DNA from: Rhodamnia argentea
Lineage: Eukaryota; Streptophyta; Magnoliopsida; Myrtales; Myrtaceae
DNA length: 64,000 nucleotides
Assembly: GCF_020921035.1 (NCBI RefSeq)
Contig: NC_063157.1
Span: 8,468,001 to 8,532,000, forward strand
Direction of reading: 5' to 3'
The notes under the pieces were generated by a model. The model did no database searches. It saw only the letters and a list, made by a program, of their open reading frames with translations, and had not been told where the DNA came from. The position numbers and the translations under genes were made by a program. Numbering within the stretch: the first letter of the stretch is position 1; each line of letters begins with the position of its first letter. Below are positions 24,351-35,865 of the stretch, in pieces.

Positions 24351-27328
24351 TTAACTTTCTCCACAGGTTTCCGACGTCTCTACTTTTTCCTTTCTGCTTT
24401 CACTGGCATCTATATCCCGTTGTGCGCCATTGGCTTCTCCAGTAGACTTCTCAAGAGGATTCACTGATTCCTGTTTCATGCAAGCGATGTATCTGTATGT
24501 CAAAGTTTCCCGACAGTTGCACCTGAATACATGAAAAAGAAAAGCATCCGAACAGATTCTCAAGTCATATTAGAAATGCCAGCGGTGGGAAATCACTACC
24601 TCCTGTATCACTTTAGCGTCGGACTAGTTTCTCTATCGGACTTCCGGTCTGTTTTGACAACCGAAACTATAGAACTTTGAACATAATTTTGAACATTTTC
24701 TGGACTACTGTGTTGTCTACCCGGATGAAGAAATCATGGCCGTAGATAATAGAAATCATGCATTTCTTTACCCCAACAATATCTACCATTGGTTCAAACA
24801 GTCTTTACAGTTTAGGAACTTAATTACCTGAATATGTTGTTTTTGGAAGACTATTTCTTATGCCACAGTCAAATAAAACCACTGACCTCTTCCTTCTGGG
24901 ATTGTGTCTCTTCAGCTTGATGGGGCACCAAATTATGTGCCGGTGGTGTTGATTCCAGGTCTTTAGCTTCTGGTGGATGATCAGACCCCATTGTATGGTT
25001 GCTATCATCAGAATTCGATATATCTGGACCTTCTGTCGGTACGGTGACTTTCAGGCATGTGGCCGTAAAAACTCCGTCAGCTGAATCTTCAGCTTGATGG
25101 GGAACCAAATTATGCGCCAGTGGTGTTGATTCTAGGTCTTTAGCTTCTGGTGCATGATCAGACCCCATTGTATTATCATAAGAATCCGATATATCTGGAT
25201 CTTGTGTTGGTATTGTGACTTTCGGGCACGTGGTCGTGAAAACACCGTCGGCTGAATCTTCTTTACACAATTCTACAAGGGAAATAGATGATCCAAATGG
25301 ATCCTTCGAGTTCTTGTTTGCTTTGACATTATTTATGTCGCCTTTTGATTCTTCTTCCTCTACTCCGGTTAGGTGGGACAAGGCTCCCCATATTTCTTCA
25401 CTACCCGGAGTAACCTCCTTTTCGACTTCTTCAGAATTAGTGGAGCACTCGAGCTCAGGAGGCGAAGTAGCGTAATCTATGTTTCGGGGGGAGCCGGATT
25501 CGGAGACCTCCACTTGCATGTCGGAAGCTATGGAGTATGTGGAGGAATGGCCCGTCCGATTCTCTAGATTGTCCATAGCAAGTGGACTAGACAAATCTCC
25601 ATCCGTTGCTATGCCATTAGGTACTGAATATTCAGAGGTTTTGTGCACAGAGACGCCTGCCGTATCGGGAAATTCCGAACTGATCAGAACTTCATTCCCA
25701 TCCCCACTTGTTGCCTGTCCATCATCGTCCGATGTTGATAGGGAGCTCTGGTCACCTCCTCCTTCATCAATAGAATCTGATTTTGCGTGGTTTTCGTCTT
25801 TAAACACCTTCAGCTTGATATCCTCAGCGCCTTCCTGCTTATCTTCAAGACCTCCTCCCCAACCATTGTCATTTTCAGGTTTAGTTTCATGTTCAGCTTG
25901 GCTAGAGACGGTGCCATAGTCTCTGCGGTACAGAATCTGTTCCACTAATTTGTCATGATCTCCCTTAGCTGCAAAAAAAAAAATGACTCCTATTAATTAC
26001 CGGAGAGTAACAGTAGATCGAATGAACGGGCAGTGCCAATTATTAGAAGCGGTCTGACCTGAGAACCTCCTGAATCTGGAGAATCGCGGCTCTCTCAGAG
26101 CCCTGTTCTCTGTGACAGAACAAGGATCCGCATTCCTGAGATCTTGATCTGAGAAAGAGTGCCCCAAGAAGAAGCTCTCGTGCCTACAGAAGATGTCCTT
26201 AGGCTGATTCGTGAAGAACTCGCTTTGGAAACCGTCCACTGTGAGATTCGGCTTCTCCTCTTGAGGGTCATAAGGAAGGTCAAAAGGGTTGCGTACAGGC
26301 AACAGAACTGAAGGAGCTGAGCCGGGTATCGGCGAGTCTATAGCCTGATCCGAGCAATTAGGGGGATCAAAAGGATTCTTCAAAATCTGAACGGGCAGAA
26401 TATAACCCGCAGGACCGATGTCCAAGTCAAGTAAATTATCCAGGACTTTTGCCCCCATCAATTTCCTCGCCCTTCGCTTTGCAATTAGGTTCTCCAATCT
26501 CCGGTTCCTTTCTAGCTCAGACAGGCCAAGGTCCATGAGATTCTTCTGATCGTCCTCTGTCCACTCCACAGCCTTGTTCCCATCCTCTTGTGCCTCTTCT
26601 TCATCTTCGTCTTCTGCTTCTTCCATGATATCCGCCTCTAACTGGCCCGTAACGCCACCCTTGTCATCCTTAGAAACTTCAATTTCAGGCTTCGGATCTC
26701 CTGACTCTGAGTTTAGCGAGTGCTCATTCACGTGTTGTAAATCTCCTCTATCTGATTCATGAGAACTGGAGCTCTCACCTTTATCCAAGGAACAACCAAA
26801 ATGTAAACTAGGGTCATTCTCCTGGTCCTTTCTGTCTCCGCCAATCAGACTATGATTGCAAGTTGTCGAAAAAGTCACGTGTTTCACCTCCTTAACACCG
26901 CCGCCGCCGCCACCTTCAGCATCCGGATCTTCCCTTTTTGTCTTGAAGTTACGACGTTTGCTCATTTGTGCTTGTATCACAGGCTTCTGGTATTGGCGAG
27001 TCGTACCGGCAGTGCCTTCCTTGCTGGAGTTTGGCTTTACAGGTGGGACAGCATGGCTCGCTTTCTCGTCTTTGCTGGCATTTGGGTTTCGGGGACTTCC
27101 AGTTCCATCCCTGGAAAGAACTCGAACAAGAGTGACGGCAGAGAAAGCTATGGGGATACTAAACACGAGAAGCTTGAAGACAAATGGGAAAAACAGATAC
27201 AGGAGGAGGAAGAATGAGGCTATTAGGGAACCAAGCGGCCGCTCTTGGGCGAATGCATAACCGGCCCTCGCAGATAACGAAAGGATTCTGCAAATACATG
27301 CCAGGACCTCCTTGGCTTCAAGAGCCAT
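24351..27328 (-). CDS. Membrane-anchored acidic protein, plant-specific family of unknown function
   Basis: I assemble three exons, 27,328-26,059, 25,968-24,887 and 24,470-24,351 (823 residues), with consistent splice phases and GT-AG borders. The start MALEAKEVL is chosen because the hydrophobic N-terminus begins there. Residues about 33-68 form one or two membrane segments. An acidic, low-complexity region follows, then the conserved block KNLMDLGLSELERNRRLENL, AKRRARK, and two NPFD motifs (KNPFDPPN, RNPFDLPYD). The C-terminal half is acidic and disordered and contains a 57/59-residue tandem duplication. These motifs match a plant family whose Arabidopsis members I recall as At1g07330, At2g29620 and At5g17910. 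Its biochemical function is unknown. The third exon is the least certain: without it the protein would end shortly after the second exon, at an in-frame stop at 24,869. Confidence 0.8.
24914..25261 (-). repeat. In-frame tandem duplication inside exon 2 of the acidic membrane protein gene
   Basis: Two abutting copies, 25,261-25,091 (57 codons) and 25,090-24,914 (59 codons), both begin EDSADGVFT and end AHNLVPHQA. They share TMGSDH.PEAKDLESTP. The copies remain very similar and the reading frame is kept, so the duplication is fairly recent and tolerated. Confidence 0.9.
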
Positions 27329-27889
27329 ATCCTGTGGATGTTTCTCTTGCAATATATGCCTCCGAGTCTCGGGGAAACTTATTACGCAAGAAAGAGGAGT
27401 TGTAGCTTCCAGGTGGGTTCGGGGACTACGGCGACGTAATGTGAGTTTCCATGGCGAGAACGGATAATGTGAAGGGCGATGGATGCACCAGAGGAGCAAG
27501 CAGAGAGGATTGGAGGTGGTTGGAGAATTAGTGTTGAAAACTGGGAGATGGGAGAAAGACAAAGGATGAGAGAAAGTGGCAAAGGCCGAACTCAGGAGAT
27601 TAAGATTAACTGGTGGACATTCATGGTTTGACATTCCATTTTTAGGACACCATCTTTTCTCCTGGTCGATAGTTTCTGCGAGATCCTCCAATTCAGGAAT
27701 CTTTATTTTTGTCTCCGTGCCTGTTGTCTACGAATGTTTCGTTTCATTTCCATTTCGTTGTGCTAAAACAGGGGGGGCAAGAAAGAAGAACGAACAAGTA
27801 ACCCGGTTGCATTTGCGAATGTTTATGTCACTAGCACACATGATGCGCTGAACATACACCGCTATCTTAGGACGTGTATCGAGGATAGA

Positions 27890-28330
27890 GTGATTGGGAT
27901 GACATGATCAAAGTTATATCTCCAAAGTCATTTCATCCACAATTTTCGCCCTCGCCAACCAAAGCGACGGCGGTCCTCCCCCGATCTGGCTAGAGTGGCC
28001 CTCGCTAGCCCAAGCCCAAGTGTCCCTCTCGCCTGAGGCCAGTGGAGGTTGAAGCTTGACGGTGGCCGGCTAGGAAAAAAGAAAAAATGGAAAAAAAAAA
28101 GGAAAAGAAAAAAAAGTAAAGAAGGAAAACATAACAAAAGAATAATGAAAAAAAATAGAAAATCAAATAAATATCAAAATATTATTAAAAATTATTTCCG
28201 GTCAAAATTAGTCTGATGAACTCAATTGGCAAAACGTGAAAATGTTTAAGACTTGTTTAGCAAAATTAATAGGTTTAAAACTGATTTGGTAAAAATGCAA
28301 TACGTTTAGGGCTTTTTGAATAAATTTTTC
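27890..28330. mobile_element. Half-preserved TIR element with GC-rich core
   Basis: A GC-rich core (about 27,945-28,070) with CCCTCGCC, CCTCGCTAG and GGTGGCCGGC words is followed by an A-rich run (28,075-28,190) and an arm reading AACTCAATTGGCAAAACGTG, then TGCAATACGTTTAGGGCTTT. This arm is the same type as the right arms at 17.2 and 44.8 kb. The left arm is not clearly present, so this looks like a truncated member. Confidence 0.45.
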
Positions 28331-30526
28331 GGACTAGTAAACTACCAACGCTACAACAAATTTATTGACACTTTAACCGATTGATATGCAACTTACTTCT
28401 TCCAAAGATTATAATTGTCGTCAGTAAACTACTGATGCTATAATGGACTTACCAACTTATCAAGGAATTAGCAAATTAACAATTTCTTTGAAAAGAAATA
28501 CCGACATTATAATGAATTACCAAGATTTCAATAAAATAGTAAGTCACCAAATTTTTTTTTCCCCAATTTTATGAGCGTGGTTAGTAAACTACTAATGGTA
28601 AATTAGCAAGCCGTCAACTTCTTTCAAATTTTTCGAATAGAATTAGCTACCCTTCATGTTTCTTGATCCGTTTGTTTTAAGGAAAATTATTTCTGAAAAA
28701 TTCTTCTTCGACGTTATCTTGGTTGGATGACGAAAAATTAATCGATCTACAAAAAAAAAAAAAAATTTCTCCAAGACCAAAAACAACAACCTTAAATTGA
28801 GAGAAAATAACGTTATATTCTAACAATAAGAAAATCACTTTCCTTGAACTACCCCACAAATGAAAACTCACCATTTCCCTTGAAAATAGTTTCATGGAAT
28901 ATACATTTCTTTATCATGAAATTTCCAGTAAAACAAACGAACATTTAGGCTAGCTTAAAGCAATTGGACGAAAGGACACGTATCACTAAAATGAAAGATG
29001 AATCAAGACTAAGGGTGCGCTGCTTTCGAGAAAAATTCCATGATAAAGGAAAATGCATTCTCATTTTCATGTTAGGGAATCTTAAAGTTTAGAAGATTAA
29101 TTCGCGAAAATTGTATTCGCTCAATAACACCTGTGTCTATTTCTCCAGTAGCATATATCTTGTCATCCTTCTGATGAACATAGCACGCAAATCACAGTAG
29201 AACCGAGTAAAATTGCAGTGCCTTATGTGAAGTAGAGTCAACCGCACGTAGCAAAACACGTAAATTAGAGCATCATTTAGCTCAAGATTCACAGGATCCA
29301 CAGTTTCGGAGCTTCTCGCTAACCAGAAAGTTGTCTAGATAGACTTTCCTACTGTTCAGTTCGGGTGTACACAGGATTCGATCTTCGTATCCTCGGAGGG
29401 TAGTTCCTCCTCTTCCATGCTCGCTGGGAACATGCTCCCTTGACAAGCCTTGCAAGAGCTACTAATCATATACGTCAAAGTTAAGTATCTCCAAATAAGT
29501 GGGCCTGTACACTCAAATGATAACCTAAACAATGGTAAGAAGTTGAAGAGGTCGCATCTCGATACCATAATGAAGCCATAGCCATCGTTTGGCTTGAGAA
29601 AAAAAAAAAAAAAACAGGAGAAGGTACAGCTCATGCCATCTTGAAACAGCTACTCAGAGCAGTAGGTAAGCAAGACTAATGATCTCAATGCAAAACTGTG
29701 CAAATGAGAGCATTTTATTTATACTACATGAAGAACCAATGCCTCTAACTGTCATTGGCTAGCACCACGGTTCGCACAAAGGTTCTTACCATTGGCAGAC
29801 TCCAATTTTTGCAGGATTTATGGATGACATTCCAATAAGTAAGCCAGCAGCATATTCTGCAGCTGAACTTACCCAATAATGTCAGATATTCTACTACAGT
29901 TAATCACACTGCTGAGAGAGCTTGATTTCCCAGCAGTTAAAGAACGAGTGAATTTGAAATGAGAGAAGTCCAACGTTTTTACAGCTCATCTTCTCCTGGC
30001 AGATTATTTTGTAGGTACAATGTCTCACCTCTAACTAGCTACGATCATTGTCAACTTGAGTCCATGATGAGAAAGGATCCATACAAATGCAAACTATCAT
30101 CAGAAAGTCTCCAATTCTCCTTTCCTATTTCTGCACTTGGTTGGAAATACAAAGGAGCGGTTTTTTCAATGGAGGACTGACCACAGGATGTAATGACAGA
30201 ACACAGAAGACAAACATATGCACTTCTCATGTTAGAAAGATAGAGGCCTAGAGAGCTGTATCTGAAACGGTAAATTTAGACACACACAGAGAACAAATCG
30301 CACAGAAAGAATTATGCAGTGAAAAAACCTTCACTACAACACATTTCATACAATTGAATTTGAATATCGAAGAATTCGACGGAAAGTTACCACCCTCAGC
30401 CAGATCTGCAGCAATTTCAAATTGCCAAAAAAGGCGGATACCCATAGCAGAGTATAGCTTCAAGTGTCATCAGATCAGGGGAGCTCAAAAATGGTTGAGG
30501 GAATCTTGTGCTCAGCGTCATCCTAA
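28331..30526. other. Intergenic, no gene recognised
   Basis: AT-rich. The phrase 'AGTAAACTACTAATG' and variants recur at about 28,325, 28,420 and 28,585, suggesting a decayed repeat. No coding or RNA gene is seen. The segment nearest 30.5 kb may belong to the 3' end of the neighbouring L4 gene. Confidence 0.45.
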
Positions 30527-30992
30527 TCAGTTCTCATCAGGCTCACCTCCTGCGTCGGAGGCGGGTAAACCAGTAAGATTGATGAAAGGACAGCCCAATT
30601 ACAGAGAAAACCAGAAGTGGATTTATACATTCCTTTTCACTGTCTTTGCAAACAATGACTGTCCACAATTACTTATCATTCTGAGTCTGCAAACGATTAC
30701 CCAAAACTACAAGAACTAGAATTTCATTGCTGACCACCTTGACATCCCAGACAAAAGCAATAGGATGGCAATATTCGATGATACCAAAAAGGCAATGACC
30801 AAAGTCCAGGCAAGAAAGCTTAAATGTTAGACAAGGAACACGATGTACTTAACTTTGAACTCAAATGTAAGATCTCTGCTATGCAAATGAACAGAATACC
30901 CAAAGCAAAACTAAATACCATAAAAATTCCAAATTTTTAATCACAGAATCGACTGTTTGCACTACAGAACCTAAGCAAGAAGCCAAAGAAGA

Positions 30993-31817
30993 CTAACCTT
31001 CCTCGACCACCTCCTCTTCATCTCCATCCTCTTCGCTGTCGCCTTCGGAATCGACCCCATACCTCGCATTCAAGAAATTCACAGCCTCAGGCGTGAGCAC
31101 CAACTTGTCCGCATTCAAGATATCGAACAAATTCAGGGTCCGCGGCGTCAGCATCTTAAGAGTCCCGATGTTCCGGCTTGAGAGCTGCACGTTGTCCGCG
31201 ACCTCCGTCATCAGGAACATCGACTTCTCCTTCGGGTCCAACCCCCACCGCCGCATCGCCTCCGTGAAATCCCTCGTCTTCGGCACCGCGAACTTGTCCC
31301 CGAAGTCCTCCACGACCGTCATGCTCCCGGCCGCGCTGCTCAGCGCGGTCGAGATCGCGAGCCGCTTCTCCTTCCGGTTGATCTTGATGGACCAGTCCCT
31401 CGGCTTGGGGCCGAACACGACGCCGCCGCCGGGGCGGAGCGGAGTAGTCTGGGAACCCCGGCGGGCCCGGCCCGTCGACTTCTGGGGGTAGGGTTTCCTG
31501 CCGCCGCCGCGGACCTCGCCGCGAGTGAGCGTGGAGGCGGTGCCGCGGCGCTTGTTCTGGCGGTCGGTGATGAGGGCCCGGTGCACGACTGCGCGGGCCG
31601 TCTCTGGCGGCGCAGACCTGAGGTCGAGGTAAGTCTCGCCGACCTTCTCACCGGAGAAGTTGAGGACCGGGAGGGTGGCGAGCTCGCAGGTGACGGAGAG
31701 GGGTTTCAAGGAATTGGGTCGCGAGAGGGTGACGGATTTGAGGGTTTTGTGAGAGGAGGCGGTGAAGAGTGAAGAGGAGAGGAAGGAGAGAGAAGCCGGG
31801 GAAGTGAAAGCCGCCAT
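30993..31817 (-). CDS. RPL4: Plastid 50S ribosomal protein L4 (uL4c)
   Basis: A 274-residue frame starting MAAFTSPASLSFLSSSLF, a Ser-rich chloroplast transit peptide of about 45 residues. It is followed by the bacterial-type L4 body: NFSGEKVGETYLDLRSAPP, HRALITDRQNKRRGT, the conserved loop GGGRKPYPQKSTGRARRGSQ (which lines the peptide exit tunnel) and GGGVVFGPKPRDW. A plant-specific acidic tail of Glu/Asp closes it. L4 binds 23S rRNA early in large-subunit assembly in the stroma. Upstream is a short GC-rich leader. The frame ends at a TAG, but a GT at 30,996-30,997 and an acceptor at about 30,550 would splice to a short exon (to 30,527) adding GEPDEN, so the true C-terminus is ambiguous by a few residues. 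Confidence 0.95.
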   Translation of the reverse strand: MAAFTSPASLSFLSSSLFTASSHKTLKSVTLSRPNSLKPLSVTCELATLPVLNFSGEKVGETYLDLRSAPPETARAVVHRALITDRQNKRRGTASTLTRGEVRGGGRKPYPQKSTGRARRGSQTTPLRPGGGVVFGPKPRDWSIKINRKEKRLAISTALSSAAGSMTVVEDFGDKFAVPKTRDFTEAMRRWGLDPKEKSMFLMTEVADNVQLSSRNIGTLKMLTPRTLNLFDILNADKLVLTPEAVNFLNARYGVDSEGDSEEDGDEEEVVEEG

Positions 31818-32009
31818 TTTCGGTGAGGGAGAGCTGAGAAGAAGGGAGGAAAAGAGTGGCGACTCTTATCTGGTTTCCATATCCGTTGGCGAAGGGAAGA
31901 GATGATGCAGGCTCAGCTCCCTACGTTGTCGTTTCGTTCATGTTAAAAACTCGTTCTCTTCGTTATATTATGCAAAGGGGGGAAAATTCCAAATTACGAC
32001 TCGAAGTTC

Positions 32010-32715
32010 TTTCGTTTTTTTGAACAGGAGCTTGAAGTAAATATTTTTATAAATAAGGGCTTAAAGTGTCATTGTCATATCAAATAAGGGCTGAAAGTAG
32101 ATATTATTTCAAATAAAAGCTTGAAGTGTCCTCGTTATCTCAATTAAAAGTCTAATCAAGAGCACTTTCGTCCTTTACCATTTGAATTTTTTTTCCTTGA
32201 TGCTCTTTTTCTTTTTCTTTTTCTTTTTTTGTTGTTTCTATCCAATTTTGCTAGTAGCCGGTCAAAGAGCGTCGGGCGAGGTTACTCTCACTCGTGGCTG
32301 GCAAGGTGAGGCCCTCCCTCGCCGGATCGAGAATGGACCATTGACTTGTGCTTCGACATGGTGGTCGCTCCACCAATCCCCACGCTGACCCATTCCTGCT
32401 CTGAAGCTTTTCACAAAGAGGAAGTGAACACAGCTCGTACACGAAGTCTTCATGGCAATGCTTCTCCGTCCCTGAGCCTCGCTTCTCCAGCATCGGCAAC
32501 GGGCAAAGAAAAAAAGAAAAAGCAAAAAGCAAAAAAAGGAAAAATAAAAAAAGTAAAAAGTAAAAGACGAAAATGTCCTTGATTAGGCTCTTATTTGAGA
32601 CAATGAGAGTATTTCAGATCGTAATTTTAATAATGTCCACTTTGGACCCTTATTTGAAAAAATACAGGCATTTCAAGTTCTTATTTGAAATTTTCACTAT
32701 AAAATCCCATAAAAT
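32010..32715. mobile_element. Non-autonomous TIR element with GC-rich core
   Basis: The left arm repeats AGCTTGAAGT, AATAAGGGCTTAAAGTGTCA and AAATAAAAGCTTGAAGTGTC. The right arm carries the inverse forms (CTCTTATTTGAGACAATGAG, ACCCTTATTTGAAAAAATAC, TTCTTATTTGAAATTTTCAC). A T-run (about 32,188-32,235), a GC-rich core with GGGCGAGG and CCCTCGCCGG words, and an A-rich run (about 32,508-32,560) lie between. Arm phrases are shared with the 9.1 and 34.4 kb elements. It sits about 200 bp from the L4 start codon. Confidence 0.65.
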
Positions 32716-33339
32716 TCCATTTCATTTGGAGGTAATTAGAGCAAACAGGAAATGCTAACAGGCTAGAATTGATTTGCAAAATTTTTTTCAATTAAACATG
32801 TTAAGTGACTTGTTAGACTGTGAGTGAGCACTTGATCAAATTAAGTCATTTTGTCAATCACCAATACAATTGCCGTCAAATTAACGACAGGGTCGTACAT
32901 GAACATCCGATGTTGATATCATACAAAAGAATAAGCATTATAACTAACCTTGGGGTAACTTATGAGTTTGGCCCTCGTCGGAGGACGCCTCGCACCTGGC
33001 CCATTATAACCATTTGACGGTGTTACTAATTGTAATTGGGTGGAGAATTTGATTGCACAAATAAAGAAAGTTGGGGGATTTGATTGCAGAGACAAAAAAA
33101 AAAAACATATGCAGGATCCAATTTCACCAACAATGGAGAATATTGATTGTGCATTTGTTTCGCTAAAAATTTCATGATTAACAAAAGAAATTGTCTGTGA
33201 CAATTATTTTAAACAAAGACGGTTATAAGTAGTACAACGAAAGTGTTTTCTTTCTCGCCAGAATGATCTCATTATTTTTCGTAAATCGATAAATTTCCCG
33301 TGGTTCGAATAATGCAAAGTCGGAAAACAACAGTCATGT

Positions 33340-33960
33340 TTGGTTCATCATTGGGAATGAGCATTGGGGCTTTAAAGTTCCTTAACCAAATGTAAATGAT
33401 GTTTGATTTATTTTTTGACTCACTTTGGGGAGATGCAATTGCATCTCAAATGCTTTCCAAAGTTCTTTAGCCCAAAGTACCTCAAGGTACTTTGGGCTAA
33501 AGGACTTTTGTGAAATGCAACTAATCTTTTTCTTTTAAATTTGTCACCTTAGCTTACCGCCACCCATAGCCGTCACCGTCGCCCACCTCCCACCGTCCGT
33601 TGCTACCTCCGCCGCCGACCGCCACCCGCCAATCGCCTCCGCCGCCGCCACCGACCTTCGCCGCCCCCCACCGATTGCCGCCACTCGCCGATTGTCGTTT
33701 GCCGCCCACCACCGATCGCCACCCACCACCGGTCACCGCCACCCACCATCGTCGACCGCCGCTTTTTTTCAAAAAGTAAAAATAATTTATAAAGTTTATC
33801 TTTCACCAAACAACATTTACGTTAAAGTTATTTTTCAATGTATTTTTAAAATACACTTTACCAAACACTATTTGTATTTTGAAAAAGGCCTTTAGCACAA
33901 AGGTACTTATATTTTTTCAAAGTCTCTTGACTAAATGCTCAACCAAACAGGCCCGACATC
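33340..33960. mobile_element. TIR-like element with CCGCCACC simple-repeat core and perfect hairpin
   Basis: The outer ends share GTTTGGTT / AACCAAAC inverted words. The core (about 33,545-33,760) is a long degenerate CCGCCACC/CCACCGATCG tract. Within the left arm is a perfect 18-bp palindrome (33,465-33,502). No coding capacity beyond composition-driven frames. Confidence 0.5.
33465..33502. repeat. Perfect 38-bp hairpin
   Basis: Arms 33,465-33,482 and 33,485-33,502 (CTTTAGCCCAAAGTACCT and its exact complement) are separated by two bases. The stem also contains the smaller word CCAAAGTAC twice. It lies inside a TIR-like element. Confidence 0.9.
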
Positions 33961-34429
33961 TAATCTTCTCGGGAAAGTGTGAAAAGACACCTAGCTTTTT
34001 GTTTGGTTCGACATCATTACAATTGCTATAATTGTGAAAAATGATGTTGCAACATTTAAAAAGTATTTGACAAAGTCTTCACGGTTTCAACGCCCTCACT
34101 AGTCACAGCCACAACAACTTTTAAGACATTGTCGCCCTAAGTACTGAGGTAGTGCAACTTTGAACTTACATAACCAAAAGCACAAGTAGTAGCAAAGTAT
34201 AATTACAACGCCCCAAACTACAATACAGTCACCGAAAATTACTAGTTCAGTTCTACACATTTTCTTGGCAAAATTAGACCTTTGTACGAAATTTCAATAT
34301 AATCCTTTTTCGGCCAAGCCAAATTGTCGACGAAAAAACCACTGATGCGGCGACTCGTAAGCAATTTCCCGCCGCAATAACCCAAGAAGACGGCATTGGA
34401 ATTTCTCACAAATGTTTAGGACTATGCTG

Positions 34430-35060
34430 ATAGAATTGAGGAAAATTTTCAAATAAAGATCCGAAGCGCCATCATTTTCTCAAATAAAAACATTAAATTG
34501 ATATTGTTTCAAATAAGGGTCTCAAGTAGTTTGATTTTATCAAAGAAGAATTTGAAGTGTCATCATTGTCTTAAATAAAAGCATCAAGTCAATCTTGAAG
34601 TGGTTATGACTATCTTAAATAAAGGTCTGACCTTTAGAGTGATTAAGGGCATTTTTTTGTCTTTTAATTTTTTAAAAATTTTATATATTTTTTTTCGGAT
34701 TGGCCCCGACTTGATATGGCGAGGGACATGGTCACCAACGAGGCGAGACCAGCAAGGGACGGCCTTGCCTCGCCTAGGCGCAGCCTCACTTGTGGTTGGG
34801 CCTCCGGTGAAAAGAAAAGAAACAGAGAGAGAAAAAAAAAGAAAATTAAATTTAAAAATGTAAAGGACGAAAAAGTCATTGACCAACCTAAAGATAGGCC
34901 CTTATTTGAGATGTCATTGCTACTTTAGGCCATTGTTAGAGATAATGAAAGCAATTCAGACATTTATTTTAGACGGTGTCAATTTCATGTCTCTTATTTG
35001 AAAGAACGATAGCATTTTAGATCATTATTTAGAATTTTCATTAAAATTGAAAAAAGTTCA
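34430..35060. mobile_element. Non-autonomous TIR element with GC-rich core
   Basis: The arms repeat TTTCAAATAAGGGTCTCAAG, TCAAATAAAAACATTAAATT and, inverted on the right, GCCCTTATTTGAGATGTCAT and TCTCTTATTTGAAAGAACG. A T-run near 34,655-34,695, a GC-rich core with GGCGAGG and CCTCGCCTAGG words (34,700-34,810) and an A-rich run (34,812-34,865) complete the same design as the 9.1 and 32.0 kb elements. Confidence 0.6.
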
Positions 35061-35329
35061 GGATTGAAATAACAGTTAATTATCCTATACATGGCTGTTG
35101 TAATTAAACATACGCGTACATTAACTTTTTTTTTTTAATTCAATAGTAGTGTACTTAGCATAGTGATTATTACCACTTTTACTCCCTTTCTTCTTTCCAT
35201 GAGTAGCCAGCCACCACTACCATTGTTGGAGCTACCGTACCACGGTTGACGGCAATTGCGACCGCCATCTAATCAGCCAATCACCACCGCATCAAATGAT
35301 TGTGAAATTTTTGTAGCTTCTTCCCTCGA

Positions 35330-35865
35330 CTTTTAGATTTTGGGTAACATCATGAAATATTTTAGATTGACATATTTATGATAAATTTATTTTAATTTTT
35401 TTTATCGTACAAAATTTTAAATTAATACATTTATGATAAATTTATTCTAAATTGGTACATCCGTGATAAATTTACCTTCTGTTAATTTTCATTAAATTTT
35501 GCAGTCAAATTACTGATTTGGATAATAAGTGACTGTTGATGGATGTTTCGGTTTGTGATTTTTACTTTATATTTATCATAAGTGTATCAATTTGAGTTTT
35601 TTTGAGGTATTAACTCAATTTAATGGAGAATAACTCGGGGTAAATTTGTCACTAATGTACCAATTTAAAAATTTTTATGATAAAAAAATTAATTTAAAGG
35701 TAAATTTATCACAAGAGTAACAATTTGGGGTTTTTTGCGGTCAAAAAGATAGTTTGGGATAAATTTATTACGTGTGTACCGGTTTGAAATTTTTAGTGGT
35801 AAAAAAATAATTTTGAGTAAATCTATCACATGTGTATCAGCTTTGGGTTTTGGTGATATTAATCC
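35330..35865. mobile_element. Foldback MITE with repeated 'AAATTTATCACA..GTACCAATTT' units
   Basis: The left half repeats TTTATGATAAATTTATT and TGGTACATCCGTGATAAATTT. The right half carries the inverse units GGTAAATTT.TCAC...GTACCAATTT at least four times, each followed by a TTTTTGTGGT-like string. A short spacer with no gene is in the centre. The element flanking the CYP86A promoter at 48.66-49.35 kb uses the same units. Confidence 0.55.

Noticed and set aside
33544-33809. Glycine/tryptophan-rich minus-strand frames
   Set aside because: Translation of a CCGCCACC simple repeat in several frames. No start, stop or splice logic.
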